DNA from: Rhynchopus euleeides
Taxonomy: Eukaryota; Euglenozoa; Diplonemea; Diplonemida; Diplonemidae
DNA length: 64,000 nt
Direction: 5' to 3'
Assembly (NCBI GenBank): GCA_963210315.1
Contig: OY723321.1
Location: forward strand, 1,600,771 to 1,664,770
Of this stretch, positions 43,720 to 55,696 are shown piece after piece. The notes under the pieces were generated by a model. The model made no database searches, was not told the DNA's origin, and saw only the letters and a list, made by a program, of their open reading frames with translations. Both the position numbers and the translations under genes were made by a program. Each line of letters starts with the position of its first letter. The stretch's first letter is position 1.

Positions 43720-44900
43720 CAGGGGATAAGATAGGTCTGGTTTTCCGGTTTTCAAAACCAGGGTTTCCCGGTTCCCGGTTTTCTGGAAAAAAAAAAGGTC
43801 GGTCTCATTTTTGGCGGGTTTTTTTGTGACTTTGGGACAGTAGAACAGTCAGAAAAAACGCCATAAAAAAATAGAAAGTGACCCCATCGTGATCCGCACA
43901 GAGCTCAAATAGTCCAAAGAAGGCAGAGAAGCGGAGAAGAAAAATGGACCTAGCGGGTGGCCCGGTGGGTGGTGATGCCCTCGTCATGCAGGTCTCTTCT
44001 GTTTTGAAGGTGCACACATGGTGGACTCCAGCCACCCTAGCGAGTGTCTAAGAGGGGTCTAAGACTGCAGTCTGTACTGAAGACGGGAGTCTATTTTCCA
44101 GCTAATTTACGCTAAGACTCCCGCTGGTTGAGATTCATGGGAGACACACGGTGTACTCCAGCGGAGGTAGGGTAACCTCCGCTGGAGTTCACCGTGTCGT
44201 CTGCCTCTGTGCAGCGTCACTCGGTGCCATCGAATACATGGCGACAGCCCACCAACTCGAGACAGATCTGCTTGTCTGGAGGGCTGAGACGAGAACACGA
44301 ACGAATTTCAAGCAGTCTTGAAGGTCGCCAAGCCTATTGGGGGCAACTAACAGATGAGATTTGTTTGTTGCCTGTCGTCACAGCTAGCCCATCTCCTCGA
44401 TAACGGAATGTGTGCAGAGATCTCGTGGACCCTTTGGCCATTCTGTCGTGCACCCACTCCACCCACAACGCACACCTGTCACGAGTGGTCGCTCCCCCGT
44501 CCTCCTCCACCCTGAAGGTTGAACCCTCAAGGACCAGTGATCTCCTGCTGGCCGGGCTGTGATCAGCGAAGCCTTCCTACTTACAAGCGAATCCAGACTG
44601 TAGGGAACAGATGTTCACTACCGTGGCCTCCGGCGGCTGGGGGGCTCCGCCCCCCAGACCCCCCTGCGTAAAAAAATTACACCAGACCGGTTTTTTGGCC
44701 GAGAGTCCAAACTTTCAAAGCAGCTGCTGCGCCTGCCCCACCAAGCAGCCTCAGTACGACAGGACGCGCGCAGGCACCGGGCCCTCTCAGATTCTGGGAG
44801 GGTTTGCGCGGGTCGCGCGCGCCGAAGGCGCGCGCGAAAAATTTTCAAAACCAGAAAAACCGGAAAACGGCGCCAGAAAAAAAGTCTATCTTATACCCTG
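43720..44900. mobile_element. hAT family 1 element, copy 3
   Basis: An 1181-bp copy with the same ends as 13140-14327 and a perfect 8-bp duplication CCTTACAA (43712-43719, 44901-44908). It has small deletions relative to copy 1 and carries the module at 44608-44667. Confidence 0.9.
44608..44667 (-). repeat. Palindromic GC module copy within hAT family 1
   Basis: The third family 1 copy of the module, at the conserved position near the right end. Confidence 0.85.
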
Positions 44901-44908
44901 CCTTACAA

Positions 44909-47900
44909 AAATTCTTAGAAAAAAAGTTCAGAATCCTGAAAGTGGGGAACAAGCCCCCCAGTTAGGAACAGCCCTGGTTTTTTCCCCCGATTTTTTTTAT
45001 TTTTCTGGAAAATCGGGAAGAATCGTCACCCCCCAAAAAATCGGATTTTTTATGGGGTGCAGCAGCACAGGAGGTGAAGCACGCGTGCGAGCGGAACGCG
45101 AACACCCCATTCTCCTTCTGTCCCGGATTCGTCGCTAGCCCGCGAATAACGTCAGCAGTCTCGAATTCCGTCTCCCGGCAACATGGTGGGCACGCAGGTG
45201 CAGGAAGGAGGCTCTGGGCCACATCGCTGACCATTGCCTGGCACCTCTCCCGGGGATCACTGGCGCGTACCCTTGCCCGGACTTCAATGCCCCAGCAGCA
45301 CACCCACTGAAGTGGGCACAGGCGCACAAGACTGCCCTTCTGCAGGAGCCCGGGTGTCTGTTCCGAGTTTCGGAGGTTGGGCTTGCAGGAGGTTATTCGG
45401 CGGTTTACCTCGGGAAACCTCGCTCTCACGTGCAAGCTACTCCAGCTTGCATCTAATCAGGAATGCTTTGACCTCGCACGCCCTGCTCTGCCATGAACAA
45501 GCGCCCAGAAGTGACCCTTGATGAGATAGGGTCCCATCTCTGCAGCTGCGTATTCGCTGCAATCTTCACCTCCCGTGACTGTCCGCATCTACAGGAGAAA
45601 TGTTGCATCGACAACGGCAGTGCTGGGCACTGCTTCTGTTGAATGCTTGTTTCCAAGCCCCGCTTTGTCTCCACCAGGCTTCGCCAACTGAGCAGCAAAA
45701 GCCTTGCAAATGTACTCTTTGCGGGAGTGGAATGTCGCGAAGATTCACAGGGTATCTCCGTAGCCACTCTTGCGAGGCAGAAAAGTTTACGGGATCACCA
45801 AGAAGGCTCTTTGTCGGCCCACTTCAGGACTATTTGCGCTGCCGGGACTGCACCCGCCACTGGCGGGGAACTGCCAATGCAGCACCTACAAAGGCAACAA
45901 AGCAAACTCAGGTTGCAGACCTGGTTGCTGAGCTGGTGTTCTAGAAGGGGGGGACCCGGGAAGGCAGCAACGTCGAATTCTGGGTGAACGGGGTGGTGGG
46001 GGGCAACTCAACTGTGTGTACTGTGACCGAGTCTGACCGAGTTTCGGCCCCAACCCCAAAATCCAAGCTAAGCCCCTGAAACAAAGCAAAACAACAAAAC
46101 AAAAACAAAACGACACGGTGCAGGCAGGCATGTAGCTTGGGGGGTCCAGCTGGTCTCGAGACCAGCAGTTGCCTATGTTGCTGGTCTGGGGGAAAAAGAA
46201 AAAAAAAGTATAAATCCGGGAAACCCCAGAATTATTTTTGGTGGGGGTGTTTTCCCTCACACCAGGCCGAAGATGTACCTGCAGCAGGCCCGAACCACGA
46301 GGGTTTCGGCTCCCGAGGACTGCTTCCCGCGCAGGACTGGGTTCCGACCTGATGTCGGAGAGATCCACGCCGTGTTCAGCCCGGAAGGAACAGATGTTCA
46401 CTACCGTGGCCTCCGGCGGCTGGGGGGCTCCGCCCCCCAGACCCCCCTGTGGCTTGTGCTTGTCAATATGCGACTGTGGGTTTCTTCGCTACCGTCAAGT
46501 TTTCGTCAAAGTTCGGCGATTTCTTCCTATGCATACGTAGGAAAAGCACCAACACACCGTTTCGGCACCGGAGCGAAGACCCACTGTGGCGCTGTGTACT
46601 CCGTGCCTCCGGACACGCTCCGGAGAACCCGGTGTTCGGTCAGGACAAGATTTTGGGCGAAGCGCCGGAAAATTCCCCAGACCAGCAGAACCAGCAAAAA
46701 TCTGAAAATCCAATTTCAAGCTACGTGCCTGGGTGCAGGTCGCAAAAAAAAAAATACAATCCGAAATACACTCCTCGAACGGCATGAATGGAGGGAGGCA
46801 ACCTTCGAAGTCCAAGTTGGCGAACGCACGGAGATAGTTCACTGAATGGGGAGTGATCCCTGGTTCATCAGTCATTCCCTTGCAAGTTACTTGCTGGCAT
46901 CCAAAAAGTATACCGTCAATTCGCCAACTCTGGCTGTCGCAGCAGAACTCCTAACCACCCTTCCCCCTCCCCCGCAACTGGAAACGGGTTGTGGTGGGAT
47001 AATTCATACCTTTCCCCGGTAAGCAGCAAACAAGCTTTGTCTCGAGCCACGCTCTGTACGAAGAACACTGGACCGAACACTCGGAACCAGGAAGGTCAAG
47101 ATAAAAATAAAGGAGCAGAGCAAGGTGGTGCAGTTTCAGGTTTCTCTCTGGGTGCCACAAACAAAAGCCTGCAACACACACATTTACAGCTGTTCTGAAC
47201 CCGGTGCACCGACCGGTGTGCCTTTGTGTCTGTTTGGAACGTTTCGGACGACAGCAACCTGTCACATGGAATTTCATTTGCTCGACGAGTTTGGGAGTGT
47301 GTGTTGCAACCGAGGCTTCTCCGGCTTTGCGGGATGTCGGAAGGTTTGCGGTGTGTGTGGGTATGTGTTTATTCATTCTTCCTCCTCTCCTGTCTTAAAG
47401 TCTCTGAACACGATCTTTCCTACATTTTTTGTTGACGTCGTCTTTCCCCTTGCCCACCAACACAATGCAACCAGGACTCGCAAGAAGATCCGAATCCGTC
47501 CCCTCTTGTTCGCAGGGCTTTTGGGAGTTCCCGCCAGAGTTGGCAATCGTCCTGTTTTGTCGGAGTTCATGATCCCATCGCACGGGCGACATTATGAGCA
47601 CAGATGATGTGCATCATAACAAAGCAATTCTTGCTTGGCGACCATGGTTGCATTTTTTAAACTTTTTCCCTTTTGCTTAGGGTGATGCTAACGGCGGCAC
47701 GAACACGAGCCGCCCCAATCACCCGACAGCGTTGTGTTCTTCTCTCTCCTCACGGTATGACGAGTTGTATTTTTTGAGACCGACAGCCGCTTTGTCAGTT
47801 CATATGGCTCGATTCAGAACACAGGTAATCTGGAGATTTGTCATGTCGCCACAGAGGCGAACCGCTGCTCGGTGAAAAGCAGGTCTCGACCCCCACCCAC

Positions 47901-50630
47901 CTGAAGCTGGAAGATATTTTCATCCAAATGGGAGGAGTCACAGAATCATCCAAGACCCTTTGAAACCTGCAGCGAACAGTGAACATGTCGAGGTTGCTTC
48001 ATACCGTGTGTCTTTTTGTGTTGCGGTACGTTTTTTTTGCCATCAGACTGGTCCCTCCCGAACAAAGAACCGAAATGTGGAGCTATCAGGAAATTGAGGA
48101 TTTGGGTGCCCTCATTGCGGACGGGGACTCGAGTGAATGCCAGCCCTGGATCGCAAAGATGCTCCCTCTTGTGTCCAACAAGAGGGGTTCGCGGGTTTGC
48201 AAGTCGTTAGCCAATTCAGGGAAGCACAGATGATATTTTTACAGAACCGATTTTCTGCAGTTGCTGGGGCAGAGTGTTTCTGCCATGAAGCGACTACGCA
48301 AAGCTCTGCATATCGACCCGTCATCCAGAACTCCAAGCCCAAGGTTTGTGGTGCACATGCGATCAAACCTCGTTCCAATGAAGTGTCATTTGTGCTTCCC
48401 TTCGGGGCTTCACCTTTCACTTTGGGATTCTCTTTCTGTGTGACGAACGAGAACCCAATACCCTATACAATGAGTTGGAGTATCCAGATGGAGAGGAGAT
48501 CTCGTCGTCGGCTGGAGGAGGGCGCTTTTGCCTAACAGCTACTTCAGACTGTGTTGACGCGCCCTTTCTCTGTCTCAGGTGGCACGTGCCGTGCCAAGTG
48601 CCCTGAATTCACTTCACCACGACGGCACTCTCGCCCACGCCCTTGAGAGATCTTCAGTTTCAGTGTTGTGAAAACGTACCTCCAAGGGCTCTCAGTCAAC
48701 GGCATGTCTTAAAAGGGGGTGGCGCCATGTATTCTTGTGGCAGTGGATTCAGATTCATTGCTCTCTATCTCTCCCGAATCCCAGAACCGAGTATCGGAGT
48801 TATCTTGGACAAAACTGTGAATTGTTTCTTCGCTGGGCCTGGTTGTATCCAGGAATCGTTCAAATGTGACCCTGCGGCTGCTGTTGGCGGATTGCTACGG
48901 TGGCACAGGCGAATGATGTTGCTCTGCATAGAATTTCCTGCTCTTTCTCTGCAGTGACTGGACTGCCCTCCGACGAAAAAAAATTGGGCAGCGGTCCCTC
49001 GGGACGGGTGCGTGGCGACACCCCCCTTAGCCAGCTTCGCAAATCAGACATGCAGATATTGGAAAAAGAAAACTTTGAAGCAATCCGGAAATCTGTGAGT
49101 TTTTATACCACAGAGGCAGGATCTATTCACATACGGAGGGATAGCACTGATGAGTTTCCCCCTCCGTAACTACCTATGTATGCGTTAGGAAACGAAACAT
49201 GATGTGAACCTGAGAAAGCCAAATGCAGAAATGTTCTCCTTCTTTCAGAATCAAGTGTACCCTGTGCTGTGAATACTTCCTGAGGTTGAGGACGGACCCC
49301 GTCTATACTTTGAAAGTACACTGCCCCCGAACCTGCTCGCAGGGTAAGGGGCGTCAATGGGACAGATCAAGCTTGCTTGTGATTGTCGACACCAAAAAAA
49401 AATTGCCATTCTTTTTTGAACCTGTCTGATTGACAGGTATGACACCTTCGTTGTTTTGTTGTTTTTCATCACACTCGGTATCGCGAAAAAAACCACCGGC
49501 CCCCGATCAGGTCATAGCAAGCTGGTGAGGTTGTCTTCCCCCCTTTGTTGCTGCTTTTTCATGGGAAAAAACTGGAAACATCGAGGTTGTCCCTTGAGGT
49601 TTTTGTCGTGTGCCTGCTTCGTCCCCCACCCCACTCCTTCAACCAAATGGGTGGTGGGTCCTGTAAACCTGTATGTAGGAGGGCGACGTTGGCATTGGTT
49701 CTGTCTACCTTTCACACCGAGGTCCTGAGCCAATGGACACTGGATATGTTCACGCCGGGCAACCGTTTGCGGGACACCCTTTGCAAAGGTTCATTGTGTT
49801 TTAGCGGGCATTTCCCCCGGGACTGTCAAATGTGGTTTCCTGCCTTGGCGCACATTTTTCACCGAATTCAGAAAGAAAGTTTTTTTTGTGGAAAATTGCG
49901 TTGATGGCCAAAAACCCTGGCCATCGGGATTCATACAAACGCGGGACTCATGGAAAGCTGACGTGCACCTCCTTGGATCTGCACGGTGGGAAATCAACAA
50001 CACAAAAAGTGTAGACCCAAACCGGGCTAACTGGGCGAAGGCAGAATGGTGGGTGTCACAGCCTTTCTTTCACGCTGCTCCCCTCCCCCCTCCCCCCTGT
50101 CTCAACGAATTGAGGCAAAGTATCAGGAACGTGCCCTGCTCTTCAGTCGTGTGGGAATGCGGTTTAAAATATTGGGGCGTGTCGCAAGGTCACAAAACAC
50201 ACACGTCTCATACATCCCCTCAAACCCGCAAACATTTGGGTTTGCGGGTTTAGCCTCTGGACGAGACGGAAGTGTGGTCATAGTCCGACCCGAGCTCGCA
50301 AATGTTGCCAGGTGGGTTAAAACCTACTCATGCCCCAAGTGCATACGTTTCACAGTAGCACTTGATATATAATGTGTTGCCAAAAACTCTTCGCACAATA
50401 TGCACGAACTGTGCACACGTACTCTCGAGCGACGCACGAAACTCTGCAATCCGCATTTTGGACTTTATTGGCAACACCGTTAGGGATCAGGCCCACTTGT
50501 TAGTGGGGTTGCTCGTGGCAACCGTCTGCCTCCCTCACCCCCCACACCCCCACCCCCACCCCCTGATTTGGCATTTTTTGTCCAAACCAAGGAGGATTCT
50601 TCATATTCCTGGATTTCCCGAATTTCCTGG
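44909..50630. other. Intergenic DNA, no supported gene
   Basis: ORFs are at most about 190 codons and carry no recognisable domain. A Cys-containing ORF at 45600-45944 (CTLCGSGM) was examined and not accepted. The region is AT-richer than the retroelements from 46800 on. It holds one palindromic module near 46400. Confidence 0.5.
46389..46449 (-). repeat. Palindromic GC module with long flanks matching 16122-16435
   Basis: Flanks on both sides (CCGACCTGATGTCGGAG upstream; CTTCGCTACCGTCAAGTTTT downstream) are the reverse complement of those at 16180-16330. It belongs to the same extended repeat family. Confidence 0.85.
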
Positions 50631-50639
50631 ATTTCCCCC

Positions 50640-50930
50640 GGCCCCTTAGGCGATTTCAGGGCGGACAGGGCGGACATGCCCGGACCCGGAAATCCGGGTG
50701 TCCGGATGTCCGGGTCCAATTTTGACCCCCCCCCCCCCCCCCCCCCCCGGACATTTCCCGAATTTCCCGCCCGGACATCCGGACATCCAGAAATGTCCGC
50801 CCCGGACAGGGCGGACATGTCCGGGCGGACATTTTCTGGTGTCCGGATGTCCGGGCGGACATGTCCGGACCCGGAAATTCGGGAAATCCAATTTTGACCC
50901 CCCCCCCCCCGGACATGTCCGGCCAGGACC
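50640..50930. repeat. Cluster of GGACAT inverted and direct repeats
   Basis: Many copies of GGACATGTCC, GTCCGGATGTCCGGG and CCGGACATCC lie close together in both orientations, separated by C runs (50728-50748 and 50900-50911). Strongly foldable; no gene. Confidence 0.8.
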
Positions 50931-51023
50931 TCAATAGTTTGATTTTTGGTCCAGAAAATAGTTTGAAAATTTTTGAAATCTGGGTGCCCAAATTTTTTGC
51001 TCCTAAGACCGGCGATTTGTAGG

Positions 51024-51430
51024 GGGACCCTTTCGAATTTTTTTTTGGAGAAGGGTAAATTGAACGTTTTTGGCCAAATGAAGCCACTGCGACCATTCCC
51101 GGGCCTCGGAAATCAGATTTTGGCCCCTCAAATGCGGTGCCGGTCCGGACAAAAAACCGAAAAAATCGTGAAAAATGGCCCATTTTCCCCAGCCAAAAAT
51201 GGGCCAAAAATGCCCCCCGGACACCCCCAGAGACATGTCCTAATCCGGGGTGCCAGTAGGGGGGACCTTTCGAATTTTTTTTCGAGGAGAGGTCAATTGA
51301 ACGTTTTTGGACATCTGAGGCCACTGCGACCATTCCCAGGCCTCGGAAATGAGATTTTTGGCCCTCAAATGGGGTACCGGTCCCCACGAAATTCCGAAAA
51401 ATTCATGAAAATCGAAAGGTCCCACGCACC
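51024..51430 (+). repeat. Tandem duplicate of a dispersed A/T-run repeat
   Basis: Two diverged copies, starting near 51024 and 51262, share GGGGGACC, TTTCGAATTTTTTTT, GAACGTTTTTGG and CCACTGCGACCATTCCC, then GGCCTCGGAAAT. Shorter relatives occur near 52293, 62988 and 39045. Confidence 0.8.
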
Positions 51431-51545
51431 AAATTCTGCCCAAAAATCGTCAAAAATGGACATGTCATATGCAGCAATGGGGCACCAATCACTCCCCAAA
51501 TTTTGCTCAATGATTCCACGGCTAGCCAGATTTTCTGATCAATTA

Positions 51546-51891
51546 CCGTATACGTAAATATTATGGAACGTAAATATTATGGAACGGGCCCATTTTTGGC
51601 CGGTCCGTTCCATAATATTTACGTTCCAAAATATTTACAGGGCCAGTTGGGCCACTCGGTGGTGAGGACGGCTTGCGTCAGGAATCGCGCGAAAAGTGCA
51701 CGAGTAGGTCTCGTCAGGGACTCTGTACGCCGTCCGATCACCTGGTCCAAGTCCCCGAGTCGCAGAAAGCCCTGTAAATATTATGGAACGAAAAAAATCT
51801 GGAACGCCAACCCACCAGCGTTCCATAATATTTACGTTCCATAATATTTACGTTCCATAATATTTACGTTCCAAAATATTTACGTATACGG
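51546..51891. mobile_element. MITE with TA target duplication and repeated internal inverted units
   Basis: Ends CCGTATACGTAAATATT / AATATTTACGTATACGG enclose 346 bp and are flanked by TA on each side, as for Tc1/mariner-type insertions. Several further copies of GTAAATATTATGGAACG in both orientations lie inside, so the element consists of nested inverted repeats. Confidence 0.75.
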
Positions 51892-51893
51892 TA

Positions 51894-52911
51894 GTTTGTT
51901 TGAGCATGTTCCTGGCCCTTGTTTGGAAAGTAGATGGCCCCTGGCTGGAGAGGACGGTTGTGCTCGACCGGACGGAGAGAGAACCTTCTCCATATCACTC
52001 CACCACTCCACAATGCCAGAAGTGGCAGGAAGGCCGGGTGTTACAGGCCTCAACCAGGGTTCCAAGGCTCTCCACTTCCTGGCTGCGTCAGGGATCACCG
52101 GGTACAGCGAGCAGGATTCCCTGTCCTGACACCCCAGCATGTACCACCGGAAGAACCCGAAACAGCAGCCCCCCCTCATGGGGGTTGCAAGAGGCACGGA
52201 AATCGTTCAAATCGGACCAAGTCCGAAAATTCGGCACTTTCTTGGGTACAAATTGCGGTCCGAAATTTTCCGATTTTTTGAAAAAAGGCGAATTCTGTAA
52301 GGGGGACCTTTTCGAATTTTTTTTTCGGGCACTTTTTCCACAAGGAAATGTCCGCCCTGTCCGCTACTGTCCGCTACTGTCCACTACCGATTTCAAGGAT
52401 CCTCCCAATACCTGTCTCAACCCGTTGTTCATTTTTTGACCTTGCCCCCGTCCCCCCCACCACGCACTGCTCAGGACAATCCCTAAAGCCCCAGACCTCT
52501 CCCCCCCAGACATTGTTCTCAGCAGTGCCCCCCCCGCCCCCTCCCGCTGTCATGTGGATCTGTCTCTCTTGTTCAGCCTGAGGATCTGGAGGGCGTGGCT
52601 CCTCGCGTCGCCGCCCCCTGGTCGCTCACGTCCTCATTATCTGACTTTGGTGAGACATTTTTTTTTCTCTTCTGCTCGCAACGATCCTGCCCCGCGCCGC
52701 TTGAACCTACACCCACACCTGCGCTGCACCCTTCCCAGACCCCCTGCCCTGTGCGGGGGTTCGGGGGGGCGTGTGCGGGCGTGAGGGTGGTGGGGGGTGG
52801 GTCCACAAGCAATGCGAGGCAGGAACACCAGGAACTGCAAAGTGTGGCTGCAGATGCACGGGTCGGCTGGCCCACAGCCCCCACCCCCCCCCCCTCCCAG
52901 GCATGTCGCTA
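51894..52911. other. No supported gene
   Basis: Only short ORFs. A short relative of the GGGGGACCTTTTCGAATTTT repeat lies at about 52293-52326, and C-rich patches near 52447 and 52531. Confidence 0.5.
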
Positions 52912-53176
52912 AGCGTCGACCGTCGACCCAGTGATTTTGGGTTTCCCCCCCCATAAAAAAGCGTCGACCCAGCGTCGACCCAGTGGAACTGGGTTGACGC
53001 TTGGTCGAGGCTTGGAGCGTCGACCCAGTGGAACTGGGTTGCCATTCAAGCCTGGACCAAGCGTCAACCCATTTATTACGCTGGGTCGACGCTTACCTAG
53101 CGTTGACCCGATTACACTGGGTCGACGCTCACCAAGCGTCGACCAAGCGTCAACCCACTTTCACTGGGTCGACGTC
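52912..53176. repeat. Cluster of GCGTCGACCCA inverted repeats
   Basis: At least ten copies of GTCGACCCA/TGGGTCGAC or GTCAACCCA variants, often as AGCGTCGACCCAGTG facing CACTGGGTCGACGCT, are packed in 265 bp. Each pair can form a hairpin. Confidence 0.85.
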
Positions 53177-53199
53177 GAAGAGAGTATGGTTTTGCAGGA

Positions 53200-53430
53200 A
53201 CAGATGCTCACTACCGTGGCCTCCGGCGGTTGGGGGGCTCCGCCCCCCAGACCCCCCTGTGGCGTATGTCTCGTACTCAAGTCATTCGATTACCACCAGG
53301 TCAGGGAATCCAACCACTCCAGTAGCCTCAGGGGGACGCAGCCAACTCACACAGGATCTGTACGCCCACAATGAACAGATGTTCGCTACCGTGGCCTCCG
53401 GCGGCTGGGGGGCTCTGCCCCCAGACCCCC
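53200..53430 (-). repeat. Palindromic GC module, pair
   Basis: Reverse-orientation copies at about 53200-53260 and 53372-53430. The spacer is related to that of the pair at 43325-43548. Confidence 0.85.
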
Positions 53431-53439
53431 CATCTCGCG

Positions 53440-54363
53440 TGCCCGTCCAGTAACCAAGTCCTTGCGCTTCAACGGCCGTGGCATATCAGGGGGTAGCGTC
53501 GAAATCATGGTCCCGAAAGCCATTTTTTGGGTTTCCTCCGGCACCCGAGGATGGCGCGAGCGGGAGAGGAACCACGGAAGGAACCCAGCGCCTCACACCG
53601 TGCCCACCTCGTGGTCCACCGACGGGAAAAATAGGCAACAACACGAGCGCGCGCGAAGCGCGCGCGAGAAAAATTGACCCCTAGTGTTTTCCCCCCTGAT
53701 CCCCCCCCAAAACAGGAGCGTCAACCCACCATATCTCCAAAATCGAAAAGTTAGCGACAGGCCTGCCCCCCTCCCCCGTGTTTGGCTCCGAGACGAGCAC
53801 CGCCTGACGAAGGCACTGCTCGGCTGCACCACAGTCACAGATCAACGACTTTAACTTTGCGCTCAACCACCTCTGCTCCGCGTGTGCCCATGCCTTCCGC
53901 TAGCTCGGGCGGTGTCCTGCCGGTCTCCCGGCGTCCACCTCTGAGCTGACATCTGTGTGGAACCTCGGGTGTTGTTTCTTTCAGCTTTTGTCGTGCCCCA
54001 GGAGACCCTCCGGACCCCTGGTCCTCCACACAAAAGTCTGCTATTGTGAAGTACCGTAACCGATAAATTGTTATCAGCGGAGCGCATAAAAATATCCGCA
54101 AAAAGTGTTTCAAGTGGTGCAAAAGTTGCCTCATGTGCCCTGTGCCAAACTGTGTCAGTTCGACAGGAGTCTGAATTGTTGGATACACGTTTCGTTTGAA
54201 GGCCTCAACTCACAAGCTCTGTGGAATCCCCTCATTGTAGAATCACACTGTGAACGGGACGGGTTCCACCTTCTTAGGCCGGGTTGGCGTACCTTTGCCT
54301 GTCTCGTATTGGGAGGTCAGCCAGGGTAATTTTGATAGTTCGTTGATTGTAATTGCTCCTTAC
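53440..54363. other. No supported gene
   Basis: It contains a GCGCGCGCG-aag-CGCGCGCG hairpin (about 53647-53665) followed by an A-tract, resembling the subterminal hairpin of the hAT elements. It may be the end of another element, but no partner end was found. Confidence 0.4.
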
Positions 54364-54448
54364 GGGGGTCTTCGCTGGCCGTTATTCTTCGTCAGTTTTC
54401 AGCCAATTCAACTGGAAATGCACTAACATGCACTTAGCGAAGACCCCC
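54364..54448. mobile_element. Tourist-like MITE copy
   Basis: An 85-bp element with ends GGGGGTCTTCGCT / AGCGAAGACCCCC. Its core (TTTTCAGCCAATTCAA) is the reverse complement of the core at 5222-5329. Flanking triplets TAC and GAC differ by one base. Confidence 0.7.
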
Positions 54449-54743
54449 GACATCTCGGTTACGGTACCTTCATATTTCCATAACTGGCCATTCACAGTCG
54501 AGCGCGTTTCCCCTTTCCTTTGCCGTTGTAGGGATGTCTTCGAGGCCTAATGCCGTTGCAACGGTGATGGCCCAGGACAGCCCAGCTCACAACGGCCAAC
54601 AGCCGTTCATGAGGAGGGACTTTTGTCGCGAGACGGGAGTGAGTGCCAGCAGGGCAAGATTGTGCCCTCGTGACTGCAAATTGCTCCACAATCATTGGTC
54701 CGGCACCATATGCTATTTTTTTGTCGATATGGTTCGTGAGAAC

Positions 54744-55688
54744 CAGGGTATAAGATAGACTTTTTTTCTGGCGCCGTTTTCCGGTTTTTCTGGTTTTGAA
54801 ATTTTTCGCGCGCGCCTTCGGCGCGCGCGACCCGCGCAAACCCTCTCAGAATCACACCCAACACGGCTGGACCAGGCTCTGCCGAACAGCAGTGGCGTGT
54901 TGCTCCACGCAGCTCCCCGAAGGGACGGAACTGAGCTTTCAATGCGTCCACGTACTGACGGAGCGCGGCTTCGCATCACCTCCCGCATCAGGACAAACCC
55001 CCCTGAGGGTGCTGCTCTGCTGGTACGCCTCACGAAGGGCAACTACCTTCATGGTCGAGCTTGTTGCATGACCACCCCCTTGAGGCAGTCAGTCAGACGA
55101 TGCGCACAACGTGCGCTCATGCGAACACCAGCGGGTGTCTCCAACACTGCACAAATCGCGGTCCCGCCAGCACCCGAATCCGTCGATCCTCTCCAAAGCG
55201 GACATGCACTCCCGAAAACATCGGAGTTTGCATGTGTCATCCCCAGCAAGGCAAACGTGCTCGAGACAAGGTCGTAGCTTGCGTGGATGACAGGGTGGTC
55301 CTTGGCAGTGTGCACCGCAACGAGATTGAGTGCATGCGCTCGGCAAGCCGCCCAGAAGGAGTACGGTGCGGTCGGAATGATCAAGCTACCGGAGTATCTC
55401 GAAACTTCAAACAGAGAAGACCTGCATGACGAGGACATCACCACCCACCGGGTCCCGCTGGGCTCCTTTTCTCCGCTTCTCTGCTTTCTTTTGACTGTTT
55501 GAGCTCCGTGCGGATCACGATGGGGTCACTTTCCATATTTTTTTGGCTAATGGTCCCACTGGTTGACTGTCACAAAGGTTCCCCCAAAAACCGGCGAAAA
55601 TCCGATCGGCCTTTTTTTTTTCCAGAAAACCGGAAACCGGGAAACCCTGGTTTTGAAAACCGGAAAACCAGACCTATCTTATCCCCTG
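54744..55688 (-). mobile_element. hAT family 2 element, second copy
   Basis: A 945-bp element in reverse orientation, the same length as and nearly identical to 30036-30980, with a perfect 8-bp duplication GTGAGAAC (54736-54743, 55689-55696). It carries the same degenerate transposase fragment (ACRAHALNLVAVHTAK in the minus frame of 55049-55444). Confidence 0.9.
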
Positions 55689-55696
55689 GTGAGAAC

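Noticed and set aside
45600..45944. Zinc-finger-like ORF (CTLCGSGM, later CRDC)
   Set aside because: Cys and His spacing does not match a known finger, and the ORF lacks other support.
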